DNA of 64,000 bases from JASHPR01 sp963815375 (GTDB taxonomy: Bacteria; Actinomycetota; Actinomycetes; Streptosporangiales; Streptosporangiaceae), in NCBI GenBank assembly GCA_963815375.1, contig CAWFGX010000005.1, positions 868,001 to 932,000 on the forward strand, written 5' to 3'. Shown here piece after piece: positions 51,735 through 61,636 of this stretch. The translations under genes and the position numbers were made by a program. The notes beneath the pieces are model-generated. The model was not told the origin of the DNA. It ran no database searches and saw only the letters and a program-made list of their open reading frames with translations. Each line of letters begins with the position of its first letter. Positions within the stretch are counted from its first letter, which is position 1.

Positions 51735-52270
51735 GGCTGTGCCGGTCAGTGCGCCTCGGCCCACTCAGGGAGCGCCTCGGCCCACTCGGTCCCAGTGTCG
51801 TGGGCGCGTCACTGTTGCTGTAGGCACAGCGTGGGCCCCATCACCGCCCTGCGCGGGCTCCGTAACCACAGCAAGGGGCCCGCCCTGGCCCTGCCCGCAA
51901 CCACAGCAAGGGCCCCACGCTGTGGCGCTGCCGCGGCGCCCAGCAGCAGCAAGGGGCCCGCTGGCCCTGCCGCGCGGCCCGAACAGTGCGTACGCATTCC
52001 AGTACCACGGCGAGTCGGTCGCTGGCTGCCGCGAACTGATCATCTCTATGGCTTCGGGGTTGCCCCGGTGAAACCATCTCTCACCGAATCCGTCGCCGGG
52101 CGCCAGGCCGCGCAGGCTGCCGGCTGCTCTAGCGCGCATCTCCTCCATGGCCTGCATCCTGTAGCACCGGAAGACGGTCACAAAGCCAATTTCTGCTAAG
52201 TATCCGAATGTGCGGCTTCGTATGCGCCTGGTGATGCGCTATACAGGTCTGGAGCGCTCGAGGGAGCAAG
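51735..52270. other. Repeat-rich intergenic region
   Basis: No convincing gene. GCGCCTCGGCCCACTC occurs twice near 51750-51787. Variants of ACAGCAAGGGGCCCGC recur three times between 51866 and 51962. CACAGCGTGGGCCC (~51826) is nearly complementary to GGGCCCCACGCTGTG (~51910), so a large stem is possible. The promoter of the AAA+ gene is probably in the AT-richer end (CTAAGTATCCGAATGTGC, ~52196-52213). Confidence 0.6.
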
Positions 52271-54760
52271 ATGCGGACAGACGAGGGATCCCTGTCCCTG
52301 CCGGGCTGGCGGTTCGTGCAGGGCGGGACCGTTCGCATTCGCCGCGCATTCTCCGCTGCCCCGCTTCCCGTCAAGGTATTAATAGCCGTTGTCTTGATCG
52401 CCGCGTTTCCGCTGGCGCTCGGGATCCTGTTTCCTGTCGCACTGCTGCTCGCTCTTGGCTATGCGCCGTTCGCGCTGTCGGCCGGGCACCGCAGCATCGC
52501 GGCCTCGCTATCGGTAGCTGTCTGGGGACTGGCCCTGATCTCCGTCCTGGCAGGCAGCTACAAGCCCTGGCTAGGCCTGCTGCTCGTGCTCCCGTTCGCC
52601 GTCGTGCCAGTCGCGCACGCCGGAGCGCTCGGCCGCTGGTTCGTCCCCTGCCGCACCGTCGCATGGACGCTGATCTGGTCGCTCCCAGTCGCGTCGCTCG
52701 TCTTCCGCCTGGCCACGAGCGAGCCGGCCAGCGGCCCGGCAGTGGGCTGGGTGATCGCGGGCATCGTGCTGGGATGGCGGCTGGCCAAGTCGTGGCAGGA
52801 TGCCCGGGAGTACGGGCGCGTGCAGGCGCGGGGTGGCGTTGCGGTGGCGCCGAACGGCCGGCCGGTGCCGGGCGCACCGCCGGGCAGCGGCCTGCAGCGC
52901 CCGCCCGCAGGGACCGGGCCCGGCAGGCGGCGCCCCCAGCCGGACAGCCGCATGGCGGCCGCGGTAGAGACGGTGCGCGCGCAGCACAGTGCGGACACCC
53001 CACAGGCCCAGCCAGGGGGTGATGCCAGGGACCGCGCCAGCGCCCAGCCCGACATCACGGTGGACGAGGCCATGGCCGAGCTGAACAGCATGATCGGCCT
53101 GAACGCTGTCAAGGAGCAGGTCCGGTCCATCGCTGCCTCAATCGAGGCCGCCCGCAGGCGGGCGGTAGCTGGCTACATGACAGACAAGCCCATGCAGCAC
53201 ATGGTGTTCCTGGGCCCGCCCGGTACAGGCAAGACGGCCGTAGCACGCATCGTCGCCAAGATCTTCTACGCGTTCGGCCTGCTGGACACCCCGGCCGTGG
53301 TGGAGGCACACCGGGCTGACCTGGTGGGCGAGTACCTGGGCGCCACCGCGATCAAGACCAATGAGCTGATCGACTCGGCGCTGGGCGGTGTGCTGTTCAT
53401 CGACGAGGCGTACAGCCTGGTGAATGACGGTGGTGACGGGCAGGGCGACCGGTTCGGCAGCGAGGCCGTCCAGGCCCTGCTGACGCGAGCCGAGGACGAC
53501 CGCGAGAACCTGATCATCATCCTGGCCGGATACGAGCGCCAGATGGACGGCTTCCTGTCCAGCAACCCTGGGCTGACCTCGCGGTTCCCTGTGCGGGTAA
53601 AGTTTCCCGGCTACAACGCGACCGAGCTGCTGTCCCTGGCCGACCTGGCGATCGAGCGCCGTGGCGAGCTGCTCGACCCTGACGCCAGGCCAGTACTGTG
53701 GCGGATGTTCGAAGACGTGGGCCGCCGCAGGCTGGGCGACGAACTCGGCAATGGCCGCTTCGTGCGCAGCCTGCTCGAGAAGGCGGGACAGGTCAGGGAC
53801 GTCCGGGTGATGGGGACAGGCACCGAGCCGTCCTCCGCTGACCTGGTCACCCTGCGCGGCGGCGACCTTGAGCAGGCCTTCTCCGAGCTGACCACGAGGT
53901 TCCGCGGGTACGACGAGACGCCGACCCTGGAGAGCGCGCTGGCCGAGCTCGACGGGCTGGTCGGGCTCGAGCCGGTCAAGCGCCAGGTGCACGAGATCGC
54001 GGCCCAGCTGCGGGTAGCGCGGCTGCGCGACGCTCATGGACTGGCCAGCCAGCCGCCGGCCAGGCATTTCGTGTTCACTGGGCCGCCGGGAACCGGGAAG
54101 ACGACCGTCGCCAGGATCCTTGGCCGGATCTTCGCCGCGCTGGGACTGCTGGTCCGTCCGGCCGTGGTGGAGGCGCATCGCGCTGACCTGGTGGGCGAGC
54201 ACCTGGGCTCGACCGCTATCAAGACCAACAAGCTCATCGACTCGGCGCTGGGCGGGGTGCTGTTCATCGACGAGGCGTACGCGCTCTACAACGAGGGGTA
54301 CTCGGGTGGTGACGCGTTCGGGTCCGAGGCGACCGCGGCGCTGCTCAAGCGAGCCGAGGACGACCGGGACCGGCTGGTAATCGTGCTGGCTGGCTACACA
54401 GCGGACATGGACAGATTCCTGCGCAGCAATCCCGGCCTCGCGTCCAGGTTCGGCGTGCGGATCTCATTCCCTAGTTACTCCCCGCAGGAGCTGACGAGCA
54501 TCGCGGAAGTGATTGCCCAGCACGCAGGGGACAGCTTCGACACCGAGGCCATTCCGGTGCTCAGCCAGATCTTCACCCAGGCGTGCGAGGAGGGGAAGAT
54601 CGACGAGCTCGGCAACGGGCGGTTCGCACGGTCGCTGTTCGAGCGTGCCTGCGCCGTCAGGGATGTACGGGTGTCACGGATCGGCGAGACCGCCAGCGCA
54701 GCGGACCTCACCACGGTGGCAGCCGACGACCTGGTCTCCGCCTACCGCGAGCTCAGTTAG
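52271..54760 (+). CDS. Membrane-anchored double AAA+ ATPase, CbxX/CfxQ family
   Basis: An 829-residue protein starting at ATG 52271 behind GGGAG. About five hydrophobic segments occupy residues ~33-185, then a Pro/Gln-rich linker (~190-255). Two CbxX/CfxQ-type AAA+ modules follow, each with Walker A (GPPGTGKT at ~314 and ~603), pore-like AHRADLVGEYLG/AHRADLVGEHLG, Walker B VLFIDEAY and sensor LAGY. The AAA modules resemble SpoVK and the EccA ATPases of type VII secretion, but no ESX genes are present. The tandem, membrane-tethered form is less usual. The stop codon lies inside the palindromic repeat at 54754. Confidence 0.9.
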   Translation: MRTDEGSLSLPGWRFVQGGTVRIRRAFSAAPLPVKVLIAVVLIAAFPLALGILFPVALLLALGYAPFALSAGHRSIAASLSVAVWGLALISVLAGSYKPWLGLLLVLPFAVVPVAHAGALGRWFVPCRTVAWTLIWSLPVASLVFRLATSEPASGPAVGWVIAGIVLGWRLAKSWQDAREYGRVQARGGVAVAPNGRPVPGAPPGSGLQRPPAGTGPGRRRPQPDSRMAAAVETVRAQHSADTPQAQPGGDARDRASAQPDITVDEAMAELNSMIGLNAVKEQVRSIAASIEAARRRAVAGYMTDKPMQHMVFLGPPGTGKTAVARIVAKIFYAFGLLDTPAVVEAHRADLVGEYLGATAIKTNELIDSALGGVLFIDEAYSLVNDGGDGQGDRFGSEAVQALLTRAEDDRENLIIILAGYERQMDGFLSSNPGLTSRFPVRVKFPGYNATELLSLADLAIERRGELLDPDARPVLWRMFEDVGRRRLGDELGNGRFVRSLLEKAGQVRDVRVMGTGTEPSSADLVTLRGGDLEQAFSELTTRFRGYDETPTLESALAELDGLVGLEPVKRQVHEIAAQLRVARLRDAHGLASQPPARHFVFTGPPGTGKTTVARILGRIFAALGLLVRPAVVEAHRADLVGEHLGSTAIKTNKLIDSALGGVLFIDEAYALYNEGYSGGDAFGSEATAALLKRAEDDRDRLVIVLAGYTADMDRFLRSNPGLASRFGVRISFPSYSPQELTSIAEVIAQHAGDSFDTEAIPVLSQIFTQACEEGKIDELGNGRFARSLFERACAVRDVRVSRIGETASAADLTTVAADDLVSAYRELS

Positions 54761-54877
54761 CCCGGGGGGGACGACCCCCAGGACCCCCCCGCGTGCCATC
54801 GACTCGGGTCGGCACGTCGGCCGTTCGCCGCTGGCACAAATACTGGTCCAGCGGTCGTCCCCCGGGCCAACACAGCA
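54754..54877. repeat. Inverted pair of the G-rich palindromic repeat, copies C and D
   Basis: Copy C (54754-54793) has GCCCGGGGGGGACGACC and the following C-rich arm. Copy D (54854-54877) is the inverted, shorter form ending GGGCCAACACAGC. C contains the AAA+ stop codon; together they occupy the gap to the convergent gene at 54885. The pair could fold into a long stem. Confidence 0.8.
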
Positions 54878-54884
54878 GGGGAAA

Positions 54885-56558
54885 TCAGCCGTTGTCCTCC
54901 GTCGGGAGATCGTTGAGCGCTTCTGCGATGGCCTTCTCGCTGGCGCCGGCCTTCCTGATGGTGTCGATCAGCGTGTGCAGCACCGCGTGGCGATCCTCGC
55001 CGAGGTCGAGCAGGCGCTGCGCGGCCTCCCACAGTTCCGGGGGGTCGCCGCGCCAGAGCCGGTCGGCCAGCGCCAGGTGCCGGTCGATGTGCTCCGCGCC
55101 CCCGGCCCGCCCGGCCGGGGTGTCGTGGTCCGCCGCTAGCAGGATCCGCCGGTCGGCTGGCTTGGCCGGATCCAGCGTGCCCAGGTCGGTGCCCTGGTAG
55201 GTACCTTCAAGCACGCCGAACGCGAAGACCCGGCGGGGCAGCGCCTCCAGGTCAGAATCCGGCAGCAGCCTCGCCACCAGCGCTGGCTCCAGCCCGAACG
55301 AGACCGGATCGTGGTAAACGCGGGTGAATGTGCCCATGGAGTCGAATACCGAGTCCAGCGTCGCGCTGATTGCCGCGGCCGGCTGGCCTTCCCGCGCGCC
55401 AGTCCAGCGCACCCAGGCCGCGAGCACGTGCGGCATCGCGTGCTGTTCGGCCGGTGACAGCATCACCTTGCGCGGCAGCCAGTCCAGCAGGAAAGTCTCT
55501 GTCTTTGCCGGGCTCATCCGCAGCGGGCGGCCAAAATCCAGATCACAGCCGTAGTTCACGATGTGGTCCGCGCACCGGCTGGCCGCCTCGCGGTCGGACA
55601 GGTCTTCGGCCTCGTCGGAGGCAAGGAACTCGGCCACCAGCATGGCCCGCCGGTCCTTGCGCCAGGACTGGCGCCGGGTGCCAGCGGGGCCCGGCTGGCC
55701 CGTGCCTGCTGGCTGGTCGGCGCTCAGGCGCCCGGAGTCCGCCAGCGACCGTGCGGGCGGCAGCGTGCGCACGCGAGCCCTGATGAAGGCGTGATAGGAG
55801 GGGAAGGAACTGCTGATCGGCGGGTCGGCTGCCCGTTCGGTGACGGCGAGCGCCGATTCCAGCAGCCGCCGTGCCTGCGGCGGCGGTACTGGGGCGAACG
55901 TCGACGGCCCCTGGCCGCAGTAGTCAAGCAGCTTGGCGACCTGCGAAGTAACCCAGCCGTCGCGCGCCATGCCACCCACGTTGTAGTCGACCACGACCAC
56001 GAGGGCGTGCTGCTCCTGGCCGGCGTAGCTGAAGACGCAGATGGCCTCGTCACGATCGCCGTAGGAGTCGGAGTTCAGGTAGCACTCCGCCGCCACGACG
56101 GCGCCGACGTGCTCAGCCCAGCCCGGCCGGGCGACACCGTTCTCCATCAGCGCCAGGGCCGCCTGCTCGGCGCTGGCCGCCTGGTGTGGCGTGCCCAGGC
56201 AGGCAATGCCGGACAGCAAGGCCAGCGCCGCCGGGGAGCCCTGCTCGGCCGCATAAGCGATCAGGCCCTGGCCGACAACCTCCTCGATCTCGGCCCTGCG
56301 GCGGCGTGTGCGTCGCGACCCGGGATTCTGCCCACGCTGTCCCCACCAGGTACCCAGCAGTTCGCTGACCATCAGCTCGGCGTCAAGAGGGCTACGGACG
56401 GCGAGGAGCTCGCGCGCGGCCCGCAGCATCTCGGCGAACAGCGCATTCGGGGGTGGCGGGGATGAACCGCGCAGCACCGGCCGCGCGCGCGGGGGACCTG
56501 AATGACCGTGATGACCCGGCCGGCCAGGAGGCTCAGTGCGTCGGCTCGGCGGGTTCAC
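54885..56558 (-). CDS. Large conserved protein of unknown function
   Basis: A 557-residue soluble protein; ATG 56558 opens the frame, but the first ~35 residues are Pro/Arg-rich and the true start may be internal, near LFAEMLRAARELLAV. The body is mostly helical (VVGQGLIAYAAEQGSPAALALLSGIACLGTP, GWAEHVGAVVAAECYLNSDSYGDRDEAICVFSYAGQEQHALVVVVDYN, VNYGCDLDFGRPLRMSPAKTETFLLDWLPRKV). These blocks recur in actinobacterial proteins without assigned role. It converges on the AAA+ gene across the repeat pair. Confidence 0.8.
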   Translation of the reverse strand: MNPPSRRTEPPGRPGHHGHSGPPRARPVLRGSSPPPPNALFAEMLRAARELLAVRSPLDAELMVSELLGTWWGQRGQNPGSRRTRRRRAEIEEVVGQGLIAYAAEQGSPAALALLSGIACLGTPHQAASAEQAALALMENGVARPGWAEHVGAVVAAECYLNSDSYGDRDEAICVFSYAGQEQHALVVVVDYNVGGMARDGWVTSQVAKLLDYCGQGPSTFAPVPPPQARRLLESALAVTERAADPPISSSFPSYHAFIRARVRTLPPARSLADSGRLSADQPAGTGQPGPAGTRRQSWRKDRRAMLVAEFLASDEAEDLSDREAASRCADHIVNYGCDLDFGRPLRMSPAKTETFLLDWLPRKVMLSPAEQHAMPHVLAAWVRWTGAREGQPAAAISATLDSVFDSMGTFTRVYHDPVSFGLEPALVARLLPDSDLEALPRRVFAFGVLEGTYQGTDLGTLDPAKPADRRILLAADHDTPAGRAGGAEHIDRHLALADRLWRGDPPELWEAAQRLLDLGEDRHAVLHTLIDTIRKAGASEKAIAEALNDLPTEDNG

Positions 56559-57116
56559 AAGGCCAGCATCCCAGATGCACGCTGCCTGATGCCATGCCTG
56601 AACCCACCGCGCTGCCCGTTTTTTCCCGTGTCGTCGCCTCCTTCACCGTCGCCCCCTTGCATACGCTGATACGGTCCAGACCGACCATCCCGGGCTATGT
56701 TCGCATACTGTCAGAGTCCGCCCATGCTGTCGGCCGTATGGACGAGAGGCGCAGCTCCCTCTATCGTGCCATGAGAGCTGCAGGTCCGTTCTCGCAGGCG
56801 GCCAGCGATCCGTCTGCCCAGCCTCTCCTGGCGCGACACCGGGCCAGGACGGGACCGCCCGGGGCAAGCCCGGAATAGCCCTAATAGTGACAATAAATTA
56901 AGCATTGGGGACGTAATTGCGTACCAGAATGGGCCGCCAGCGCCAGCCGCGTCGGCAGTCCATGGATGTGTCAGCGGTGCGCCGAGCCTGCTCTCATTGC
57001 CGAGTTGTCGCTGCATGCTCTCTTGTGCTCCGTCTTGCCGCTAGCCTTCTTGTGTCCGCAGTGTGCAGGAAGGGACAGTTCATGGCACACGCTCGCACGG
57101 GTCTGGGGTGGCCCCG
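56559..57116. other. Intergenic region upstream of the phosphatase gene
   Basis: I see no gene. An AT-rich patch at 56880-56925 (AATAGTGACAATAAATTAAGC) is the probable promoter. TTTTTT near 56620 is a short T-run without a clear stem. Confidence 0.5.
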
Positions 57117-59300
57117 GTGAGCACAGATACCTCGGTGCCGAAGCCCCGGGTGTCCGGCATGGACGATTCGGATTCAGCGCTGCTCGCTACCCTGCTGAGC
57201 GACGCTCCGATCGGGTTCGCCTTCGTCGGCTCCGACCTTCGCTTCCGCCGCGTGAACAAGGCACTCGCCGGCCTGTGCGGTGACGGCCAGCGGGATGCAC
57301 CGCCGAGTGCACCGCTGGATTCGCGGGATGACTACACCGGGCGCCTGCCCTCGCAGGTCTGGCCAGGTGACATCGGACAGCGGGCCGAGTCGGCCGCGCG
57401 GCAGGTGCTCACGGCCGGCGAGCCGGTGAAGGTAGCGGACCAGGGGGTCGCCGCCGACGATCAGATGCGGCGGTGGGACTTCTCCTGGTTCCCGTCGCGA
57501 GGTCCCGACGGCGAGATCACCGGGGCGGTGCTGATAGCGGAAGACGTCACCAACCGCATGCATTCCGAGCAGGCGCTGCAGCGAAGCGAAGAGCGGTACC
57601 GCTCCCTGGTGCAGGCCGGCGCGCAAGTGGTGTGGGTAGCGACACCGACAGGAAAGATTGCCGAGGACTCCCCGGAATGGCGCAGGATCACCGGTCAGCC
57701 TCTGGATGAGTACCTTGGCGGCGGCTGGCTTGAGGCGATTCACCCCGAGGACCATGAGCGCGTCGAGCGCGATTGGCTCGAATGTGTCGATACCGGGAGG
57801 ATATTCGACAGCGGCTATCGGGTCAGAACGAAATCCGGTTCCTACCGCCACTACGACGTTCGCGCCGTGCCTATCGAGCGGGGCGGGAAGATCATCGAGT
57901 GGGTCGGCGCCAACACCGACGTCACCGGCCAGCGCGAGGCCGAGGAAATGCGAGGCCGTCTCACGGAGCAGCTCTCAGCTGCGGCACTGCGCACGGTACG
58001 GCTGCAGCAGGCAACCTCGATGCTGGCCGAGGCCATCTCGGTGGAGCAGGTTGTAGAGGTCATCAGCGAGGTGGCCCACTCAGCGATGGGTGCGGAGCGC
58101 TCAGCAGTGGCAATGCTCGACTCCGAGCAACTGCGGCTGCACACGATCAACCCCGCTGGCCTGCCCGACAGCCCGGGCGCACACCCCGGCGACATCCCGC
58201 TCGACCTGCCGACCGTGATGACCGAGGCGATTCACATGCGCCGCCCGCTGCTCATCGAGAGCCCTGATGGCCTGCGCGCGCATTTCGAGGAGCGGGCAAA
58301 TCCCGACCTGTTCCTGCAGCACACCGATGAGCAGGCCTGGGTCGGGCTGCCACTGCTGGCCTCCGGAGCACCGCTCGGGGCACTGCGGTTCTCCTTCACC
58401 AGGCCGCGGAGGATCACCGACGAGGAGCGCGTGTTCCTTGAGGCGCTGGCGGGCCAGTGCGCCCTCGCGCTGGAACGCGCCACGATGTTCGAGCGCGAGC
58501 ACACCACGGCTGAGACGCTGCAGCGCAGCCTGCTGCCCGACCGGCTGCCGACAGTTCCCGGGATCATTCTCGAGGCCAGCTATCTTCCGGTGACACGGAA
58601 CATGGAGATCGGCGGTGACTGGTACGACGCGTTCCGGCTCCCAGACGGCAAGCTGGCGGTGGCAGCAGGCGACGTGATGGGCAAGGGTCTTACTGCCGCC
58701 GCCGGAATGGGCCGGGTCCGTAACGCGCTGCGGGCTCTGGCTCTGACCGACCCCCGCCCGGCCGCTGTCCTGGCCGGCCTCGACCGGCTGTTCATCGCGA
58801 CCGAGATGGAAGAGCAGGTCACGACGGTGGCATACCTGGTGCTCGACCCGGCGACCGGGGACGGTATGGCCGGCAGCGCCGGCCACCTGCCGCCACTGAT
58901 GCTGTCACCGGGCGGCCCGCCGTGGCTGGACCGGGCTGAGGCCGGAACACCGCTCGGGTGGGCGAGCCCGCGACAGCAGTACACATTCCGGCTGCCTCCG
59001 GGTAGTACTGCGGTGCTCTACTCCGACGGGCTGGTGGAGAACCGCAGGCGCGGCCTTGACACGGGCCTGGAGGAACTCGTCGCCGTCGCGGCGCAGGCGC
59101 CGCCGCAGGCGATGGAAGATCCGGCAATGCTTCTTGAATATTTGCTTAACCGGATGCTCACCGGTTATGAGCAAGACGATGACGTGACCGTGCTAGTGGT
59201 GCACAGCCCGCGGCAGGAGCACCGGACGACGGCCAGGCGGGTCGGATCTGCGACTCGGCGGGCACCAGCCACGGCGGCTGCGAGGAGGGGCAAGGCATGA
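57117..59300 (+). CDS. PAS-PAS-GAF-SpoIIE-type (PP2C) serine phosphatase
   Basis: About 727 residues from GTG 57117 (GTG 57108 also possible). Two PAS domains (~20-145 and ~150-275, the latter with PAC motif FDSGYRVRTKSGSYRHYDVRAVP) are followed by a GAF domain (~320-460) and a PP2C/RsbU-like phosphatase (~470-700). Metal-binding aspartates are visible in GGDWYDAF, GDVMGKG, LYSDGLVE and DDDVTVLVV. Such proteins dephosphorylate anti-anti-sigma factors in partner-switch signalling. No kinase or STAS gene is adjacent. The substrate is unknown. Confidence 0.92.
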   Translation: MSTDTSVPKPRVSGMDDSDSALLATLLSDAPIGFAFVGSDLRFRRVNKALAGLCGDGQRDAPPSAPLDSRDDYTGRLPSQVWPGDIGQRAESAARQVLTAGEPVKVADQGVAADDQMRRWDFSWFPSRGPDGEITGAVLIAEDVTNRMHSEQALQRSEERYRSLVQAGAQVVWVATPTGKIAEDSPEWRRITGQPLDEYLGGGWLEAIHPEDHERVERDWLECVDTGRIFDSGYRVRTKSGSYRHYDVRAVPIERGGKIIEWVGANTDVTGQREAEEMRGRLTEQLSAAALRTVRLQQATSMLAEAISVEQVVEVISEVAHSAMGAERSAVAMLDSEQLRLHTINPAGLPDSPGAHPGDIPLDLPTVMTEAIHMRRPLLIESPDGLRAHFEERANPDLFLQHTDEQAWVGLPLLASGAPLGALRFSFTRPRRITDEERVFLEALAGQCALALERATMFEREHTTAETLQRSLLPDRLPTVPGIILEASYLPVTRNMEIGGDWYDAFRLPDGKLAVAAGDVMGKGLTAAAGMGRVRNALRALALTDPRPAAVLAGLDRLFIATEMEEQVTTVAYLVLDPATGDGMAGSAGHLPPLMLSPGGPPWLDRAEAGTPLGWASPRQQYTFRLPPGSTAVLYSDGLVENRRRGLDTGLEELVAVAAQAPPQAMEDPAMLLEYLLNRMLTGYEQDDDVTVLVVHSPRQEHRTTARRVGSATRRAPATAAARRGKA

Positions 59301-59604
59301 CTGATGCGGGTACCATACCTGCGCGCGGGGCGGTTGCCCCGCAAGAGAACTCACGGCTAGAGGCGGCAACGGTACGACCTACTTGTCGGCTCCGCCTAAG
59401 GTGGTGAACAGGAAGCAATCCGGCCCGGGCTGCGGTTGTTGTGCAGCAGGCGCCGGGCTTCCGGCACAGTCCTGGGAGCAGGGCCCGCGCGGAGAGGTCC
59501 ATTCCTTGCCATACGGTTGCACGAGGGGTGCCTGTGTCGCCTGCTAGTTCGGTCAGCCAGGAGTCGATCGCAGCGCGGTCGGCTACCGTCCAGCAAGGGA
59601 AGGG
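59301..59604. other. Intergenic region upstream of the sigma factor gene
   Basis: Presumed promoter region of the principal sigma factor. I recognise no clear -35/-10 pair or small RNA; a ribosome site AAGGGAAGG ends the stretch. Confidence 0.45.
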
Positions 59605-61335
59605 GTGACCGCGGTGGCAAGCGCTGCAGGGTCCGCAGCGCGGAGGCAGTCACGGCCGTCGGACCAGGGTCCTTCGGACCGAGGCGCACGCGCTACCGCA
59701 CAGCCCGCACCGGCACGCACCAGCGCGGATGGCGGGACAGGAAATCGAGCCGATGCCGGTGGGGCCTCAGGCCGCCGCGGCTCGGGAAGGCGGAACGCGG
59801 TGCCGCAGGAGACGCAGGTGAAGACCACACAGGGGACGGGTCGGCAGGGCGCAGACCGGCGGGCACCTGCCCCGCGCCGCTCAGCGGAGCGAGGCGGTCA
59901 GCGCGGACCAGGCAGGTCCGCCACCGCGGTGCGCGAGCGGGCCGCGACAGGCGAGCACAGCAACGGCAGCGCGCCGCAGGCTGACGAGGTCGCGCCGGGC
60001 ACCGACGGCGCTGACGAGAACAACCTCTCGCCGGAGGCAGACTTCTCCGAACCGACCGGTGACGATCTGGACATCGAGGTCGACCTGGAGGCCGAGCCGG
60101 ACCTGACCGCAGTGGCGGATCTGGACGTGGAGGCGGACCTGGCCGACCTGGTGGCCAGCGACGACGAGACTGACGACGTGATCATCGGGCTGGAGGTCGA
60201 TGAGCGCGATGCCGAGATCGCCGGTTCCGCCGTCCGCGGGGGTCGTCGGCCAGGCGCCGGATCCGCGCCAGCTGCAGCGGGCGGACCGGGCCGGGAGCCT
60301 GGGGAGGCCACGGCCGAGGACGGGCAGGTCCGTGTGGTCCGGGTGCCCGGCGAAGAGGGCGAGGACGAGGCGTTCGTCTACGGGGACGATGACGAAGACC
60401 TGCCTGCAGCGCAGGTCGCCGTCGCCGGGGCGACATCGGACCCAGTCAAGGACTACCTGAAGCAGATCGGCAAGGTACCCCTGCTCAATGCCGAGCAGGA
60501 AGTCGAGCTGGCCAAGCGCATCGAGGCAGGCCTGTTCGCCGAGGAGAAGCTGGCTGAGAGCTCGCTGCCGCCGGAGGCCAGGATCGACCTGGAGTGGATT
60601 GCCGACGACGGCCGGCGGGCGAAGGATCACCTGCTCGAGGCGAACCTGCGGCTGGTGGTCTCGCTGGCCAAGCGCTACACCGGGCGCGGGATGCTGTTCC
60701 TGGACCTGATCCAGGAAGGCAACCTGGGCCTGATCCGGGCCGTGGAGAAGTTCGACTACACCAAGGGCTACAAGTTCTCCACCTACGCCACCTGGTGGAT
60801 CAGGCAGGCGATCACCCGCGCGATGGCCGATCAGGCGCGCACGATCCGTATTCCCGTGCACATGGTTGAGGTGATCAACAAGCTGGCCCGGGTGCAGCGG
60901 CAGATGCTGCAGGACCTGGGCCGGGAGCCGACCCCGGAAGAGCTGGCCGCCGAGCTCGACATGACCCCGGAGAAGGTCATCGAGGTGCAGAAGTACGGGC
61001 GGGAGCCCATTTCGCTGCACACTCCGCTGGGTGAGGACGGCGACAGCGAGTTCGGTGACCTGATCGAGGACTCGGAGGCGATCCAGCCCGGTGAGGCTGT
61101 GAGCTTCACGCTGCTGCAGGAGCAGCTGCACTCAGTACTTGACACTCTGTCTGAGCGCGAGGCCGGGGTGGTCTCGATGCGCTTCGGCCTGACTGACGGC
61201 CAGCCGAAGACGCTCGACGAGATTGGCAAGGTCTATGGGGTCACCAGGGAGCGGATCCGGCAGATCGAGTCGAAGACCATGTCCAAGCTCAGGCACCCGT
61301 CGCGGTCCCAGGTGCTGCGCGACTACCTCGACTGA
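59605..61335 (+). CDS. hrdB: Principal (group 1) sigma factor, HrdB/SigA type
   Basis: A 576-residue sigma-70 from GTG 59605 (GTG 59614 is better spaced from AAGGGAAGG). A long basic then acidic region (~1-270, with repeated DLDVEADLADL-like stretches) precedes region 1.2 (DPVKDYLKQIGKVPLLNAEQEVELAKRIEAG). Region 2 contains EANLRLVVSLAKRYTGRGMLFLDLIQEGNLGLIRAVEKFDYTKGYKFSTYATWWIRQAI; region 4.2 contains TRERIRQIESKTMSKLRHPSR and ends QVLRDYLD. The canonical end and neighbourhood (DUF7455 protein, parE) match HrdB of Streptomyces. It directs housekeeping transcription. Confidence 0.95.
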   Translation: MTAVASAAGSAARRQSRPSDQGPSDRGARATAQPAPARTSADGGTGNRADAGGASGRRGSGRRNAVPQETQVKTTQGTGRQGADRRAPAPRRSAERGGQRGPGRSATAVRERAATGEHSNGSAPQADEVAPGTDGADENNLSPEADFSEPTGDDLDIEVDLEAEPDLTAVADLDVEADLADLVASDDETDDVIIGLEVDERDAEIAGSAVRGGRRPGAGSAPAAAGGPGREPGEATAEDGQVRVVRVPGEEGEDEAFVYGDDDEDLPAAQVAVAGATSDPVKDYLKQIGKVPLLNAEQEVELAKRIEAGLFAEEKLAESSLPPEARIDLEWIADDGRRAKDHLLEANLRLVVSLAKRYTGRGMLFLDLIQEGNLGLIRAVEKFDYTKGYKFSTYATWWIRQAITRAMADQARTIRIPVHMVEVINKLARVQRQMLQDLGREPTPEELAAELDMTPEKVIEVQKYGREPISLHTPLGEDGDSEFGDLIEDSEAIQPGEAVSFTLLQEQLHSVLDTLSEREAGVVSMRFGLTDGQPKTLDEIGKVYGVTRERIRQIESKTMSKLRHPSRSQVLRDYLD

Positions 61336-61636
61336 CTGAGTAGAACGCAGCTCAGTTGCCGCCCCGAGGGGAGTCGCGCGTCGAAGCGGCAGACGGCCCC
61401 TGAACAGAGCCTTCCTGCGTGAAGAGCGGATCCGCGCCGCTGACAATCCCTGGTGGTGCCGCCGCGTTCCGCGGTCGGCAGCGATCAGTACGCCGATGAT
61501 GTAGGGAGCCGCTACGGCATCGCCGGCAGACGAGCTCCCACCGGTGACGGACCGCCAACCGGGTAAGTTCGCGAGTCAGCCAGGGTCACGGTCCTTGGAT
61601 GACGCCTGCGTGGCTATGAAGACGCGGCCGCCCCGG
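61336..61636. other. Intergenic region after the sigma factor gene
   Basis: A weak hairpin, ACTGAG (61335-61340) with CTCAGT (61351-61356), overlaps the end of the sigma gene and may be its terminator. The rest shows nothing recognisable. Confidence 0.4.

Noticed and set aside
52271..54760. EccA component of an ESX/type VII secretion locus
   Set aside because: No WXG100, EccB, EccC, EccD or mycosin genes are in the window, and the protein has membrane segments not typical of EccA.
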